Source: Bacteroidota bacterium (GTDB taxonomy: Bacteria > Bacteroidota > Ignavibacteria > Ignavibacteriales > Ignavibacteriaceae). From it: 64,000 nucleotides of DNA. The position numbers were made by a program, and so were the translations under genes. The DNA lies in assembly GCA_020161395.1 (NCBI GenBank), contig JAIUOE010000004.1, positions 186,001 through 250,000 on the forward strand, written 5' to 3'. The notes beneath the pieces were generated by a model. That model was not told the origin of the DNA, did not search any database, and saw only the letters and a list, made by a program, of their open reading frames with translations. This document shows, one piece after another, positions 44,701 to 54,600 of this stretch; the stretch's first letter is position 1, and each line of letters opens with the position of its first letter.

Positions 44701-46319
44701 TCGGGTTGTTCCGTTTCCTTGTTGATGAGAAGTTTGTGACCTTGTTCCTTGATGTTCTTCAACCACTGGGTCAGGAATTGGTTTTGTTCCTTCTTTTGGG
44801 TAAGATCAACTTTATCCATATTCGGATAGCCGGGATACACTTCTTTATAGTATCCTCCTCCAAATTCATCACCTTGTCTAAATATTGCTCCATCTTGCTG
44901 AAATGTTGCAGCCTGAACGGTTCCATTCTTTTGATCTATTAATACCATCATGTCAGGATCCGCCATCATGTCACCATGTTGTTTATAGTAGTGGGATAGG
45001 GCTACAGCCAGGTCTCCATTTGGAGCTCTGTAGAGAACTTCTATATTGAAATCCATGAAGCCATCAGACTTCAACTTGAAATAATCACCCTCTTCGAGTT
45101 GATGTAATGGTTTCGGAGAGATTGAGTTTAGTAGCTTGTATTGATTTCCATATAAATCCTTTGGAGGAGTTGGGGCTTCATTCGTCTGTTTATCCTCCGC
45201 ACCTGCGTCAGTTATAATTTCCGGTTCTGTCGGATTAGTTTTAATGAACTCGGGTTTAGTTTCGACCAGTTCGCCTTTAAGATTGAATGTATCAATAAAA
45301 TCAGCGATCTTTGATTTAATCCGGTCTGCAGTTGTTTTACGAATTAGGATGCTTGGCTTCTCATTCAAGGCACTGACTATCTCTTCAGTCAATGGCATTT
45401 TGCCCGACTGAATATATCCATCTACCAAATCATTGAGTTTTTCGGGGTTTATACCTTCCTCTTCGTATAGCTTCTGAAATGCCTTGAGCCTGTCCTCGGA
45501 TGTGAATTGGTAAGATGCTTGTATCTTTGCCCTCTTCTGCTCTTCTTGCGCCTGTGTTAGCTCTTTGGCACTCTTAAGTGTTGTTTCAAATCTTGACCGA
45601 AGTTCATTCCCGATTTCCTTAATATTCGGCTCGGCATCAGAAAATTTATAGTACTCTTCAATCGATTTCCCCCATAACTCCAGTCCGTTTAAGTTTTCCT
45701 TAACCGATTCTTCAATCTTGGGAATGTCCTCCTTCCTTAAATCAGTCTGACTCAACTGTTTAATTTTACTTTCCACTTTTTCGATATAACTGTTGACAGT
45801 ATCAAGTCTCTTTTTATCAAATTGATTGGTTTCATTGATCAAGTTTTCTTTGCTTAAAATCAATGATTCCCCTAATTCTTTGGACTGATTATTTAGTACT
45901 AAATGCAATTTTCCATTTTTGTTAAGCAGAGAGATTTTACCCTGGCTTATCGTGGGATTGCCGAATAAATCTGTTTCCTGTTCATTTTGATCGGAATGGT
46001 TTGGAACGAACTTGAACTTTGGGCTTGGTTTGGTAGCTTCTTTCTCGGGGTTTGAGTCTTCTGTCTCTGCAAATAAATCAGGAGTCTCAAGTTTTGGTAG
46101 TTCTTTATCTTGTCTAAACAGTCTATGGACTTGAGGGTTCTTCTTACTTCTCTCGTAAGCGTAGGTCTTACCGTCTTTCGTAACAGTTTTTCCGGCTATA
46201 ACTTCATCATCTGTCCCGGTTCTCTGTACCTCTTTATCGAAATCTGCGAATAAATCAAGTTGCTCAATTTGATTTTTGAATTTCTTTATTGATTTGAATA
46301 TTGATTGAAATATGGACAT
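38715..46319 (-). CDS. Giant polyvalent protein: DUF6908-like, N6-adenine methylase and SNF2-type helicase
   Basis: A single 2534-residue chain. Residues 20-24 are QLDLF. About 385-500 resembles DUF6908 (LSHYYKQHGDMMADPDMMV). About 630-800 is an AdoMet methylase with VEPSSGPGVF, VELSPVSARIAK and catalytic GNAPFG in place of NPPF. About 1440-2110 is a DEAH-type SNF2 helicase: Walker A HGVGVGKT, IRDEAHDSKS, LLTATPISNSP, and motif VI QQGNGRGIRQGNP. Such methylase-helicase proteins are known from phages and conjugative elements and are thought to enter the host with the DNA and protect it from restriction. It is the last of four polyvalent genes between the MuF and capsid genes. All motifs appear intact. 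Confidence 0.88.
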   Translation of the reverse strand: MSIFQSIFKSIKKFKNQIEQLDLFADFDKEVQRTGTDDEVIAGKTVTKDGKTYAYERSKKNPQVHRLFRQDKELPKLETPDLFAETEDSNPEKEATKPSPKFKFVPNHSDQNEQETDLFGNPTISQGKISLLNKNGKLHLVLNNQSKELGESLILSKENLINETNQFDKKRLDTVNSYIEKVESKIKQLSQTDLRKEDIPKIEESVKENLNGLELWGKSIEEYYKFSDAEPNIKEIGNELRSRFETTLKSAKELTQAQEEQKRAKIQASYQFTSEDRLKAFQKLYEEEGINPEKLNDLVDGYIQSGKMPLTEEIVSALNEKPSILIRKTTADRIKSKIADFIDTFNLKGELVETKPEFIKTNPTEPEIITDAGAEDKQTNEAPTPPKDLYGNQYKLLNSISPKPLHQLEEGDYFKLKSDGFMDFNIEVLYRAPNGDLAVALSHYYKQHGDMMADPDMMVLIDQKNGTVQAATFQQDGAIFRQGDEFGGGYYKEVYPGYPNMDKVDLTQKKEQNQFLTQWLKNIKEQGHKLLINKETEQPEPTELFEELPNNKIREGADKVLIWGAEGFTGGEANRRKHREEINKQVYEILKKSDDEISVADKIILAQYSGKGGTDEVSLNEYYSTTGQANFMWQMLEKFGFKGGRIVEPSSGPGVFLHTAPGNALITAVELSPVSARIAKLLHGKTHDIINKSYEEYYTDSNGEKVDGVIGNAPFGGRGISAGYDPELSDLKNAEQYFIERGIDQLKPGGVMAMIVNIGIMENGSFASWRAGINKKAEFLGAIRMPMGAFSHSHAQVTTDIVFFRKRPEDVSNLFMKLGHQEGKKLYDSGVMNADFVSGNYFEKNPELALGEKSTGNFGRTAQKGHLNYEELHAAGELLKGEAPDYSELVDYGINVSNLEENSPKVGDVISQNGRRYRFNENHRWERADDQSSQTDLFLSDREKEAIEKLGMKPDEFLRLKENLIEEGIEVSHEVRMIIGGQGAQIIDDELKEFSTVPVTLREKLECAIAIGMTIKHFKMRGNRERSQYDAALSERIKGALINFVEKFGLPDDLRKYAGRGKQNALIHFLGTIDKTGKVSSDVLDSYATPTSSRKSYNFSNVEDIVKYNEDNRQKGLSLVEILDAYQGEKSRIEIAREIVQNDNIAIDSEQLFRPVYEVLAGEVNDKLEKWESYCQTIENQLRQEDISDEEREILHGVKEKLQRQIIESKSRAGYKGIPDLPIKMKDAREEMFDISLLNEYLEESILGLSSSIEVDKSGKFNFIDPEFAFGYDLFYAKSSEDPSKKKKKSKNDGSDVFSLEDALEEARDQAEEKEQMKRDKSELDKFLRKYYKDPNDSSKFLTNPLELVLMNYLNGARITLTDQYGDETKSKLKELEDGFRDFLDLKEESPEIAAKYNRKFNNWMDKTFSDSVIEDIDKIDFDKELIRDGKEPLKIRDAIAPNQWESIRRMLDQGKGMLAHGVGVGKTFQAIAIALKMKQEGNSKRPLIVTPKSVLLNWEDEINKWTKDTNILIVGYKKNARGEWAEEKPSEKLMKLYDIINNGDQYDMILMTRDIFDGINFRKETKKQVITELVRKYVSIDRTKLTKKEKKDVDKKIQQLEQMFTEAMQSETNSYQGITFEDLGIDLIIRDEAHDSKSLLKPMLQDDVKGVSSGKISNRAMNNYIATKLIRNSNNDKNVFLLTATPISNSPVEIFNMILPFAESELEKIGIKNMDDFIDRFARTEELPTVDADGRVLNMKKFAGWSSGDVLRKIFFRFVDYKTHKDVRGVTVKFPMETPNHVFTTPNEGQQLLLDHCRNRLWACRVLSRSKMKTLIGQKVKITDKLVKSLEKNFFDDPNPLDEAIKAGAIDKKEELEIRAHFKEYVSTFLSLNRNPDPQATLNTDGFFKIQTDMLKATGDLDWYRTDRSDYGLKIDESFIQSHPDNQKLQILTDTVQAAHQSGEKQLIFAVNKNLHYKIKEMLVSAGIPAEEIVIVNGDEVKESDERLKISKEFNSGKYKVVIGNYATMGEGLNFQNGTSKIHHLQTTWNHLPVQQGNGRGIRQGNPRDSVDTYYYLAKGSVDSFMNQKILDKRNMVDSFVRGEGDWEDDIYMDSDQMIIETARNPEQAAKLLELQRATRTRVQDAKLKEKQLHALARYFRNKKAMSLIKDSESQVFKHIAKDNGTIEEFLLSTGSELAGHLGSSKPPIIDVSHNLVIPINSMVEIGNELYQIIGTDKKGDVKILMDNHIKTYSSKEVAKSINDGIWKIPSDSTKKMTDKLRSFDRYQQLIEYLSLFSEGDLTPEQKMIVEAKVKNILSDPKHPDHKWTKFLCRTKEINSDNVITTEYTLFDKSEFEYNNRAREKQGNQKYEVVLPYDTEVRDYVSNMTYDEFKKTPIADKFRINYSAIDYYKTVFLEKNRKTAKLDHTPVSTKKDLMDLYISGNPFFKAKSKNDKERMNKKINDIQSDIKDGFYQRYAQLLKEGLLPQIGFQLKGTRVLKYGGWYGDVWTKADSDSLKDPHLIDDDVLSKLEFIDYHLGSDLTDRLKKLINK

Positions 46320-46360
46320 TTTGAATACTCCTGATTTCCATAATTCCCTCTGGTTTAGTT

Positions 46361-48004
46361 TTACAAACTTTTATAAATGTTGTCGTTATTAGTACTGAAT
46401 TTGCCATTATTTGAGGTGCTTTTAATTTGGTTAGGGTTAAAAGCGAGCCAAACCTTGTGAGGTTCCTTTTGTGCACTCCATCCCTCATTATAAGAGATTC
46501 CGTCAAATCCCATAGCTTTGATTGACTCAGTGAATGCGTCCATAAAATCCGTGTTTCTTCCACCATTACTAAGTATATGGTACATTTCAGCCCAAGATAT
46601 ATCAAAGCTTCCACTATTTCGAAAAATTGGGTTATCGGTATTATCTTTAATTAATTGCTTGATCCTTGTGAGTGCTTCCATATTAAGATTCTGTAACTTG
46701 TTCTTATTTACAGATATCCCACTTTCCTTCAATTCTGAAATAATCGATTCGCTGTTTCTACAAGATAAAATCAATTGACCCAAATCTATGTTACCACTAA
46801 AATTTATCCTTTGTAAAATTGGATTAATGACGCTCGGGGGGAGATTTTTTTGGCTCATATCGAATGGGTTTTTGATGCATAAATATGCTTCATAAACACC
46901 TTTTCGAGAATAACGAACGCTTAACTTATCATCTAATTTTGTTAGTTCCTCTGCAAACATTCTAATTACTTCGTTCTCCTCCGGATCTGGTTGTTCAACT
47001 TCCGAACCATGCTGATAAAGCGGTATAGTATTTCGGTAGTAATCAAAAAGATCACTTGCGACAACTTCTCCGGATTTTTCATCTGTTGCGCACTTTATGG
47101 AGTCCTCGAGACAATCGAGAGCCTTACCGTAGTCAGCTCTAAGTAACTTCTTAGATATGTTTTCTAAAGCTTGTTCGGATTGCGTTTTATCAATGTTCTC
47201 TATGTATTTCTTATTAAATGAGAATCCAATCGGTTTTTCGATTATTTCACGATTTTCCTCCCATGATTTATACATGTGTCCCCTGGCTGCGTCATAACTT
47301 TCTGTGAAATAGAAACCTTTACCGTAGTCTCCCCTTCTCATCATATTAGGGGCAAATTTGCTAAATCCTCCTGTAACGGTACTGTGGTAAACTTTTTGTG
47401 GTTCTGTTTCAGCCGGAGTACCATCATTCTTTAAAACTTTACTTGATTCTGTTCCCCAAGGATCATCCCGCCAATTCCCAAACCATGATAGAAACTCGGG
47501 ACTTGTATAGACGATTAGCCGTCTTATTCGCTCTCTGTCTTCGATGCTATCGTAGGATTTCCAAATTTCTGGATCAACTTGATGACCTTCTAAAAGAGCT
47601 TTCTCAACTTGATCAGCATGTGTTCTACTGTCGATTTTTCCTGAACTAATTGACTCCCTAATTTTTCGGATATCATAAGCCTGTGGGGTTGTTTCCCAAG
47701 GTTGTAATTCTTGTGGCTTTTTGTTTTTAAGCTGGAGAGTTTGATTCATCCCTGACAGATATTTTTCCTTTACCTCTTCTGGGCGATCTATCAAATCGTT
47801 CATTTCGGGGTCAGGTTCTAAGTTCATCCATCTATCGACTCCGGAGGGAGTAGTAACAAGGGTTAAATGTCCTTTTGTCTCGCCGGTTCTTTTCCCCTGA
47901 TATCCTGTTTTCTTTTCAGTTTCAGGTAAAGCGGTTGGAGTGTTCCTCGAATGGAACATTTGAAAATTGTCTCTGAAAGCTTTGAATAGTTTCTCAAGTA
48001 TCAT
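46361..48004 (-). CDS. Polyvalent protein with ADP-ribosyltransferase-like domain (ART-PolyVal type)
   Basis: A 547-residue protein. From about 160 it follows the ART-PolyVal pattern: FLSWFGNWRDD, KVYHSTVTGGFSKF (about 204), GKGFYFTESYDAARGHM, AYLCIKNPFDM, GFDGISYNEG, KVWLAFNPNQIKS. The family's H-Y/F-E-type triad is plausible, with His in VYHS and Tyr in GFYF, but the third residue is not obvious. Enzymes of this type are carried in virions (compare T4 Alt in role, not sequence) and may modify host proteins. The N-terminal 100 residues include a KRTGETKGHLTLVTTPSGVDRW stretch whose start resembles neighbouring polyvalent proteins. It starts 8 bases after the LPD1 gene. Confidence 0.8.
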   Translation of the reverse strand: MILEKLFKAFRDNFQMFHSRNTPTALPETEKKTGYQGKRTGETKGHLTLVTTPSGVDRWMNLEPDPEMNDLIDRPEEVKEKYLSGMNQTLQLKNKKPQELQPWETTPQAYDIRKIRESISSGKIDSRTHADQVEKALLEGHQVDPEIWKSYDSIEDRERIRRLIVYTSPEFLSWFGNWRDDPWGTESSKVLKNDGTPAETEPQKVYHSTVTGGFSKFAPNMMRRGDYGKGFYFTESYDAARGHMYKSWEENREIIEKPIGFSFNKKYIENIDKTQSEQALENISKKLLRADYGKALDCLEDSIKCATDEKSGEVVASDLFDYYRNTIPLYQHGSEVEQPDPEENEVIRMFAEELTKLDDKLSVRYSRKGVYEAYLCIKNPFDMSQKNLPPSVINPILQRINFSGNIDLGQLILSCRNSESIISELKESGISVNKNKLQNLNMEALTRIKQLIKDNTDNPIFRNSGSFDISWAEMYHILSNGGRNTDFMDAFTESIKAMGFDGISYNEGWSAQKEPHKVWLAFNPNQIKSTSNNGKFSTNNDNIYKSL

Positions 48005-48011
48005 AATGTTC

Positions 48012-51000
48012 TTAAATGTAAATTTTGTTGTCTATTTCAATGAATGAACTGTTGCTTTGTTTATTCTTGCGATTCTCCACTTCTCTAAATAGAAATTCAA
48101 TAGAATAACCAATAGTAGTTCTTCCACTGGGGAAAAACATCTTTTTATTAAACATATCTTTACCAAGGAAACTAATCCACTCATTATCCGCCGGATCCGC
48201 TTTTTTTAATATTGCATTTTTCCCTCTATCATAGATTATTACCCCTATCTCTGCTGATAGCTTATTTTGAATGAAATTGCAAAGATTTGGTGAAATATCA
48301 TCGTCAATAAAATTTACCCATCTATACTCCGGGTCGATGCTAAAATATATATTCTCTCGTTTAGATAGATAATCGAGTGCTTGTTTCGTTAATTCATTTG
48401 ATTCAATTGTTTCATGATATTTTGTTATTGAATCACGGGTATTAACAATCTCTTGCAATAGATCATCTGCAATAGTGATTTCTTTGTTGGAGGTACCTAA
48501 TTCTACTGAAATGGCTTGCGCGATTTCTGACCACGGATAAAATTTTAGAATGTAAATACCTGAGTCGTTTTTACTAATATCTGGCCATGTCTCTACACAA
48601 TCTTTAAATTTGATCACGATTTCCCCCTTACTTGAGACCAAAATATTTAAAGTCCCAAAGTCTTTAGAAATAGCAAATTCTTTTCCTTGTGCAGCTTCGG
48701 GCACTTCCCGAAAAGGGAATCTTTTGATTAAGATCGATTGAATATCTATTTTAAGATCGTCGCCTGTTACTTCGGGTTTATAGTCATCTTGACCCACAAA
48801 TTTGTCAAGGTAGGTTGCGGATTGCTGACTATAATCAAAGAACTTTTCGACAATTCCAATTGATTTTTTTAGTCGTAATATTTGATTGTTCATCACTTTA
48901 CTTTCAATAATGGATTTATTTAAATCTAAAAATAATTTTAAGATTTCTTCCTTTTTCGCTTGCATTATCTTAAAAATTCGTGTATCTTTAATCTTATTAA
49001 AAGGTAAGTTTTTGAACTCGAGCGTGCTTGATACTGCGTTATCGAGGTAACTCAAAAGCTTACCTTTCTCTATTTTGGTTAAACCATGATCGTAATAGCG
49101 TTCTCCGTCATCCATCACAGTTATTACTGATTTAATTGTGTAACTCTCACCCTTAATATTCATACCACACATAAAATACTTGTATGAATTTGCTCGCCTC
49201 TTTAATCTGTCCTTCTCATTCAGTTCTTCCGCAATAAAAATACTACGCTCAATGATTTTAGGAATTGAGGTTACTAATAGGAGATGGTTCTCATCACCGA
49301 TTTCATGGTTGATAACTTTTTTTATTGATGTTCTGTTAACGGTAATTACTTCTCCAGTATCAGTATTAAGGTAGTTTCCCCGTAATTTTTTACCCGATTC
49401 ATAAGCTAATGCTTTCAATTCTGCTGGATTCAATTCAAGAATATTCTCTTCTAATTCAAGAGGTTCAGACTCAGCCAATTTTTTGAAAGGAAGTAGTATC
49501 TTATTCAGTTCAATCTCAATTTCATGTATTTTCTCGGAATCCTTTTTATTGTATTCTGATTCAACGGTGTTCGGATTGTTAGGTTTATTAATGCCATCAT
49601 GATGTCTATGGAATAAATCAGGCGAAACTTCACCGAGAGGTTTTTCGTTTTGATCATCTTTAATCTTGTGGAATCTCCGGACTTGTGGATTCTTGTATGA
49701 AGGTTCAAGCCGTTTACCATTTTTTTTCATGCCATCAAACAATTGATCCTTTGAAAATTCAATATCATCTTCCGGTTTACCTGGGGTGTGAAACGAGTCG
49801 GGATTTTTTGGTATCTTTTTTGCTTTGCGAAGCAATCCCGTCATTCTAAAACCAATCTTTTGTCCAATCGATAAGGATTTTGAAAAAAGTGTTGGATTCT
49901 CGTTCGTATTTGCGTAACCAACATCTTCGTTGACTCTCTTTGAATTTATATCGGAACTTTTACCAATATCATAAACCTCTGCAATTGTTTGGAATAACTG
50001 GGTGAATAGTTTATTAATCTGATCGCGCTCCTTTCCTTGAGGGTATATTGATGTAGTATCTTCTGAACGGTTGTCAGTTACAAGGTAGTTATTATACATC
50101 TCCTTTTTCTTCAATTCATCCTGAACAAAACTCTCAAATGCTCGTGCAAACATCTCATGCGTTTTTTTGAATAATCCGGATTTGAGTACACTCGAGTTTT
50201 TATACCATTTATTCTCTGGATTAGATATTTCATTGATAATGGCTTTTAACGGTTTTCTGATTGCTTCTAACTTCGCTATGCTTTCAGTTGCGAAAGCTGT
50301 TTTATCTGTTACATCTGTACGAGCCCCAGCAAGAAAGTGATTTAAGAAATTCCCCCACTCATGAGCTACACTCCCATCCCCGCGAGACTTTGTAACATTG
50401 ATAAGGGTTTTAAGTGGTTTGTAATTTGAGTGAGTTCCTCCACCTCCAAAAGCTCCAAATGCAATATTTAACCTTCCTTTTCTATTTAATTCAGGAAGAT
50501 TGATGCCAAGAACATCTTCCAAGTCCTTCATTGCTCCAACGAAAAACTTTACATGCTCTCGGGCACTCTCATTGTCCATATAATTACCAAAGACAACTGC
50601 GTTATAACCAAACTCATTATGAAGATTCTCCGGGTTGATTTCCTCATCTGTGACCTCCCTACCATTTTTTCTTATCACCCTGTCAAGTTTCGGGAATTGC
50701 TTAAGTAAAGATTTCTCTCGATCTTTGTTTAACTCGGTTTCGTTTCCATCGTTAATTGTTCCGGTATCAATCAAAAGACTCCAGTCGTTTTCTGCTGTAA
50801 GATGTTGAGCAAACTTCCATTGTCGTTTTGAAGCAATTGTTGATTGCCTTAATAACGGAAAAAAACGATCTCCGAACACTTGGGAGGCTGTTAACATCTC
50901 TTCGTGTGTATCTATACCTTTGGATTCTAACAGAGTAAGAGTTTCCTGTGAAAAAAATACATCATCTCGCATTTGTCCATTATGTAAGCGAATCGACTTT

Positions 51001-51677
51001 ACAAAATACTTTGAGAAAATTCGTGAAAGCTCTCCAAAGCCTTTAGCATGATCAATGGATTTAATCACCTCAGGAAGTAACTCAACAAATATTTTTCTTG
51101 CTTTATCTTCGTGTTTTGGTCGTAATGCTATAGAGTCACGCAATTTCATTTTCAAGTAAACGAGACCAGCTGTGTCCCCATTTTTTTGGTGTTCTTCGGC
51201 GTTGAACGGAGGAATTAGGATGTCCTTCTTGATATATTCGTACTGAGTTATGCTATCTTCGTGGAGTAACTCTCTGGCTGTTAATTTCTTAATCGCTGCA
51301 AGCTCTTTTCGACTCCCTGGTACTCGTTTGTTGAAGTCTCTAAATTCTCTCAATTCCTGTTTTTTAGTTAGGTGATTATCAACCCTGTCGAATAAATCTT
51401 TTGGTGAAGTATCTTCGAATTCAGCTTTTAGTTGTGTTAAATCCTTCTCCGCCGGTTTGTATTTTCCCCCCGTTTTGTTCTCCGTATTACTAAACAGATC
51501 GGGAGTTTGCCATCTCAACCACCCCGGATGAGAACTCTCTTTAAGCACTTGCCCTTTTTCGTTCGTTGTCCCGGCTTGAGAAATGGATTCAGAATTAACA
51601 TTATCGAACAGGAATTGTTGGAAATTTTTGGCTTTATCGAATTTCTTTGACTTGAATAATCTTGAAAATAAACTCAT
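48012..51677 (-). CDS. Polyvalent protein with LPD1 metallopeptidase-like domain
   Basis: A 1221-residue protein. Residues about 365-590 match the large-polyvalent-protein domain LPD1: FGYNAVVFGNYMDNE, GRLNIAFGAFGGGGTH, INVTKSRGDGSVAHEWGN, HEMFARAFESFVQDEL (507-522), then YPQGKERDQINKLFTQLF. Where the family has HEWGH, here N443 replaces the second His, so the presumed zinc peptidase site (H439, E440) is incomplete. The C-terminal ~600 residues are unassigned, mixed alpha/beta. Two PDLF motifs occur (RWQTPDLFS near 60 and VSPDLFH near 690). It lies between the DdrB-like and ART-like genes with gaps of 2 and 7 bases. Confidence 0.8.
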   Translation of the reverse strand: MSLFSRLFKSKKFDKAKNFQQFLFDNVNSESISQAGTTNEKGQVLKESSHPGWLRWQTPDLFSNTENKTGGKYKPAEKDLTQLKAEFEDTSPKDLFDRVDNHLTKKQELREFRDFNKRVPGSRKELAAIKKLTARELLHEDSITQYEYIKKDILIPPFNAEEHQKNGDTAGLVYLKMKLRDSIALRPKHEDKARKIFVELLPEVIKSIDHAKGFGELSRIFSKYFVKSIRLHNGQMRDDVFFSQETLTLLESKGIDTHEEMLTASQVFGDRFFPLLRQSTIASKRQWKFAQHLTAENDWSLLIDTGTINDGNETELNKDREKSLLKQFPKLDRVIRKNGREVTDEEINPENLHNEFGYNAVVFGNYMDNESAREHVKFFVGAMKDLEDVLGINLPELNRKGRLNIAFGAFGGGGTHSNYKPLKTLINVTKSRGDGSVAHEWGNFLNHFLAGARTDVTDKTAFATESIAKLEAIRKPLKAIINEISNPENKWYKNSSVLKSGLFKKTHEMFARAFESFVQDELKKKEMYNNYLVTDNRSEDTTSIYPQGKERDQINKLFTQLFQTIAEVYDIGKSSDINSKRVNEDVGYANTNENPTLFSKSLSIGQKIGFRMTGLLRKAKKIPKNPDSFHTPGKPEDDIEFSKDQLFDGMKKNGKRLEPSYKNPQVRRFHKIKDDQNEKPLGEVSPDLFHRHHDGINKPNNPNTVESEYNKKDSEKIHEIEIELNKILLPFKKLAESEPLELEENILELNPAELKALAYESGKKLRGNYLNTDTGEVITVNRTSIKKVINHEIGDENHLLLVTSIPKIIERSIFIAEELNEKDRLKRRANSYKYFMCGMNIKGESYTIKSVITVMDDGERYYDHGLTKIEKGKLLSYLDNAVSSTLEFKNLPFNKIKDTRIFKIMQAKKEEILKLFLDLNKSIIESKVMNNQILRLKKSIGIVEKFFDYSQQSATYLDKFVGQDDYKPEVTGDDLKIDIQSILIKRFPFREVPEAAQGKEFAISKDFGTLNILVSSKGEIVIKFKDCVETWPDISKNDSGIYILKFYPWSEIAQAISVELGTSNKEITIADDLLQEIVNTRDSITKYHETIESNELTKQALDYLSKRENIYFSIDPEYRWVNFIDDDISPNLCNFIQNKLSAEIGVIIYDRGKNAILKKADPADNEWISFLGKDMFNKKMFFPSGRTTIGYSIEFLFREVENRKNKQSNSSFIEIDNKIYI

Positions 51678-51679
51678 TA

Positions 51680-54600
51680 CTATGACTCGTAGTCTGGTAT
51701 TTCAAAAATATCTGAAATTATGCTGTTCTTATCACCGGTTGATTCCATACCCAATATGCTCTCACCTTCTTCTTCTAACTGATTTACTGCTCCTGCATAA
51801 TTCATCAACTTCGATTTAATCCCTGTAGCCGTATCGTCAGCTATCGAGAGAAACAAGTTTCTAACATTTGGATCTAACGAAGTCCCTTCAGTTTGTTCGA
51901 ATATATCCCCCGATTCTTTCATTCTGGCATAAGTAAGCGGGTGATCTTGGCTTCCATTCGCTTTGTTTATTTGATAGTCTGAAACCAATTTTAGAGCCTC
52001 TCCCAAGTCTTCAGAGAGTGAATATTTAGTGTCCTCGATACTAAATAAAGCAGCGATTGCCGGAGTGATCCCCTCCTGTACAGCATCCGGTAAATCAGCC
52101 CAGGAGTGACGAATTTTAGGTAAGTACATATGCGTCAAAATGTTTTCAACTCTCCCTTTATGATCTCTGTTGAGAGTCTTAGTTTTAGTATTGTAAAAAT
52201 TTGCAAGCTGTTCTTGTTGTATCACTCCATCTTTAAGCAATCTTGATATTATCTCATATCCTGCTGGTGAACTCAATATATTCCGGGTTGTCGGCATCAA
52301 CTCATCTCTTTCCCTGTCACTCTTCGCATTTTTCAATTTTTCACTAAGTCGAAGCACAGTACCTTTTAGATTTGAAGAAACAAGTTTTTTAGTTTCTGCA
52401 GGGGTGGTTGAAGCGTATCTTATTGCTTCCTCTTCCGGTGTCTCCGCCTCTGTTTTTGGCTGATTAGATTTAGGACCCAAGTATTCAGCTCTTTGCTTAT
52501 CAACGAACAATCGTCTAACTGCTATAGGGTGTTTCATCTTGTCGATTTCATCTGGATTGAATCCTAAAAAGTCTGCTGATTTTTTCAACCCTTCTTTATA
52601 TTCATTACGGTTTTGCTCAATAGCGTGCATAGCAATGCTTAAATATCGTCCGTTACCGCCAATTACTTCATAATCGGGGTCAACGATGGGCGCCCCATCC
52701 CAAGCTGTCATGTGAGAGGGCGATAGAAAATCAAAGTCCATATTCAGAGCTCGGTTCAAAATATTAGCCTGACTATGTGTAATATTTTTCCCGTCTTCGC
52801 TCCCTGATCGATTTCTATTTTGTGCCCCGACAATAGTGTAACTCGGATTTTTAGCACCTGAAAGATCGTGACTCGCAATTACATCTTCTAATTCAACTAT
52901 TTCCCATTGTCCATATTCTTTAATATTATCACTGAAGAGCACCACACTCATTGGGCGGTTTGAAACAATGCCTTTGCTATCTTGAGTTTTTTCAAATATT
53001 CTACTCCCATTCCGCTTTTTTAAATCTTCAATAGGAACCGATGAGCTGACTGTTTGAATACCATTAAAGGGATCATCTATCGTTTGCGTGAAATACACTT
53101 TGTTGTCTCGAATATCGTCAATTGGATAACTCAACCCATCTTCGATCTGAACTTCTCTGTAAGGACCGTTCGCTATACGATTTTTCCAAACACCGGAATT
53201 TATATCATATTCTCGTGTAAACTCAAACTCAAATGATTCAACATTAGCTGTCTTTACCGCAATGTATGGATTCAAATTAATCTTGAAACCTTCAGATTCG
53301 GCAAGTGACTTAAATTTCTGATATTCTGGAGTAGCTTGTATTTTCGCAGATTTAGCTCGCTGCTCGGTTAAATGTGCATCTTGTTCCGCCAATAATCGTT
53401 GGCGCTCTGCTTCAGAGATCTTCTGTTTTTTTGTCCTCCGTGATCGTGTACTTCCCGGAGAAGATGTTTCCCTGGCTTGTACTTGTTCAGGTTGTTTTCC
53501 GCTTAGATTAAGAGCTTGTTGTTTTTGCTCCTCAGTTAAACCCTCAATGCTGTTTAATAAGTCTACCATGCTTCTGGCTGGGTCTGTCGTAGTTCGGTAC
53601 CGTTCGAGAGCTTCAGGAACCGGTAAACCCTCTTCCTCAAAGCGACTGATTAAAACACCGAGTTCTTTCCGCTTTTTCTGTTCTGCCTTTTCTTGAACTT
53701 TGGTTTGTTTCTCTGCTTCTCGCTGTTGATTCTTTACCTGTCTTTCTGCTTCTAATTTTGCCCTTTTCATTTCCCGCTCACCGGCTATCTTTCGAGCGTT
53801 TTCTTCTTTCATGCTCTGCTTTAATTTGAAAGACAGTTCTTTTCGCTTTAATTCCTGCTGCTGTTGCCAATTCTTATATGCCTCCGGTGTGTATGTCTTC
53901 TTGTTTTCCGGATATAATTTATTCGTGTCTTGATTTCCAATTATCTTAACGAGGTGTCTTTTACCACTCGGGTCTTTTAGAATGGCGATTTTACCGGTCA
54001 TATCTTCTATAACCCCTGATTTACCACCAACTTCAATTCTGTCACCTATCCTGTGAGTGTTTGCCTGTATCGTATCTATCGATTCATCAATTGTTAATCC
54101 CTTCCCTTTAGTTTTTGATTCATTTTGGTTAGATATTACCGGTTCAGATATGTCGCTAAATAAATCCGGTTCTTCTTGAGATGATTTTGAATTAGCAACA
54201 CCAGGCTTTCTTGAATTGTAATAATCGTAAGATTTCAGAGCCCATTGTCCAGCTTCAGTCTTTGGATCATCATCCCCGTGAACAAATCTATGCCTTTTTG
54301 TTGCCTTATTGTAAACAAGTAAACCTTTTTGCTTCCCATGTTTATCGTTTATTTGATTAAGAAGAATCTCTTCAGGGGTTTGCATCCAATTAACATCTTT
54401 TTCCGCATTCTCAACTGCATAATCAGAATCTGTAATAAAGTTCTCTTCATTCTCCGAGTCAAAATACCGAATATCTTCGGGTTGAGTTTGATTGTGCTTA
54501 GCGACTAATTTCCGTCCTTCACCTAAATCATATTCATAGTTCTTGCCTTGTTTGAATAAGATGCGGTCTAACTTTTCTCCGAATTTTTCTTCTTTTGGAT

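Noticed and set aside
46264..46614. 116-residue ORF on the minus strand between the giant and the ART-like genes
   Set aside because: It overlaps the ART-like gene in another frame over most of its length and its product has no protein-like pattern.
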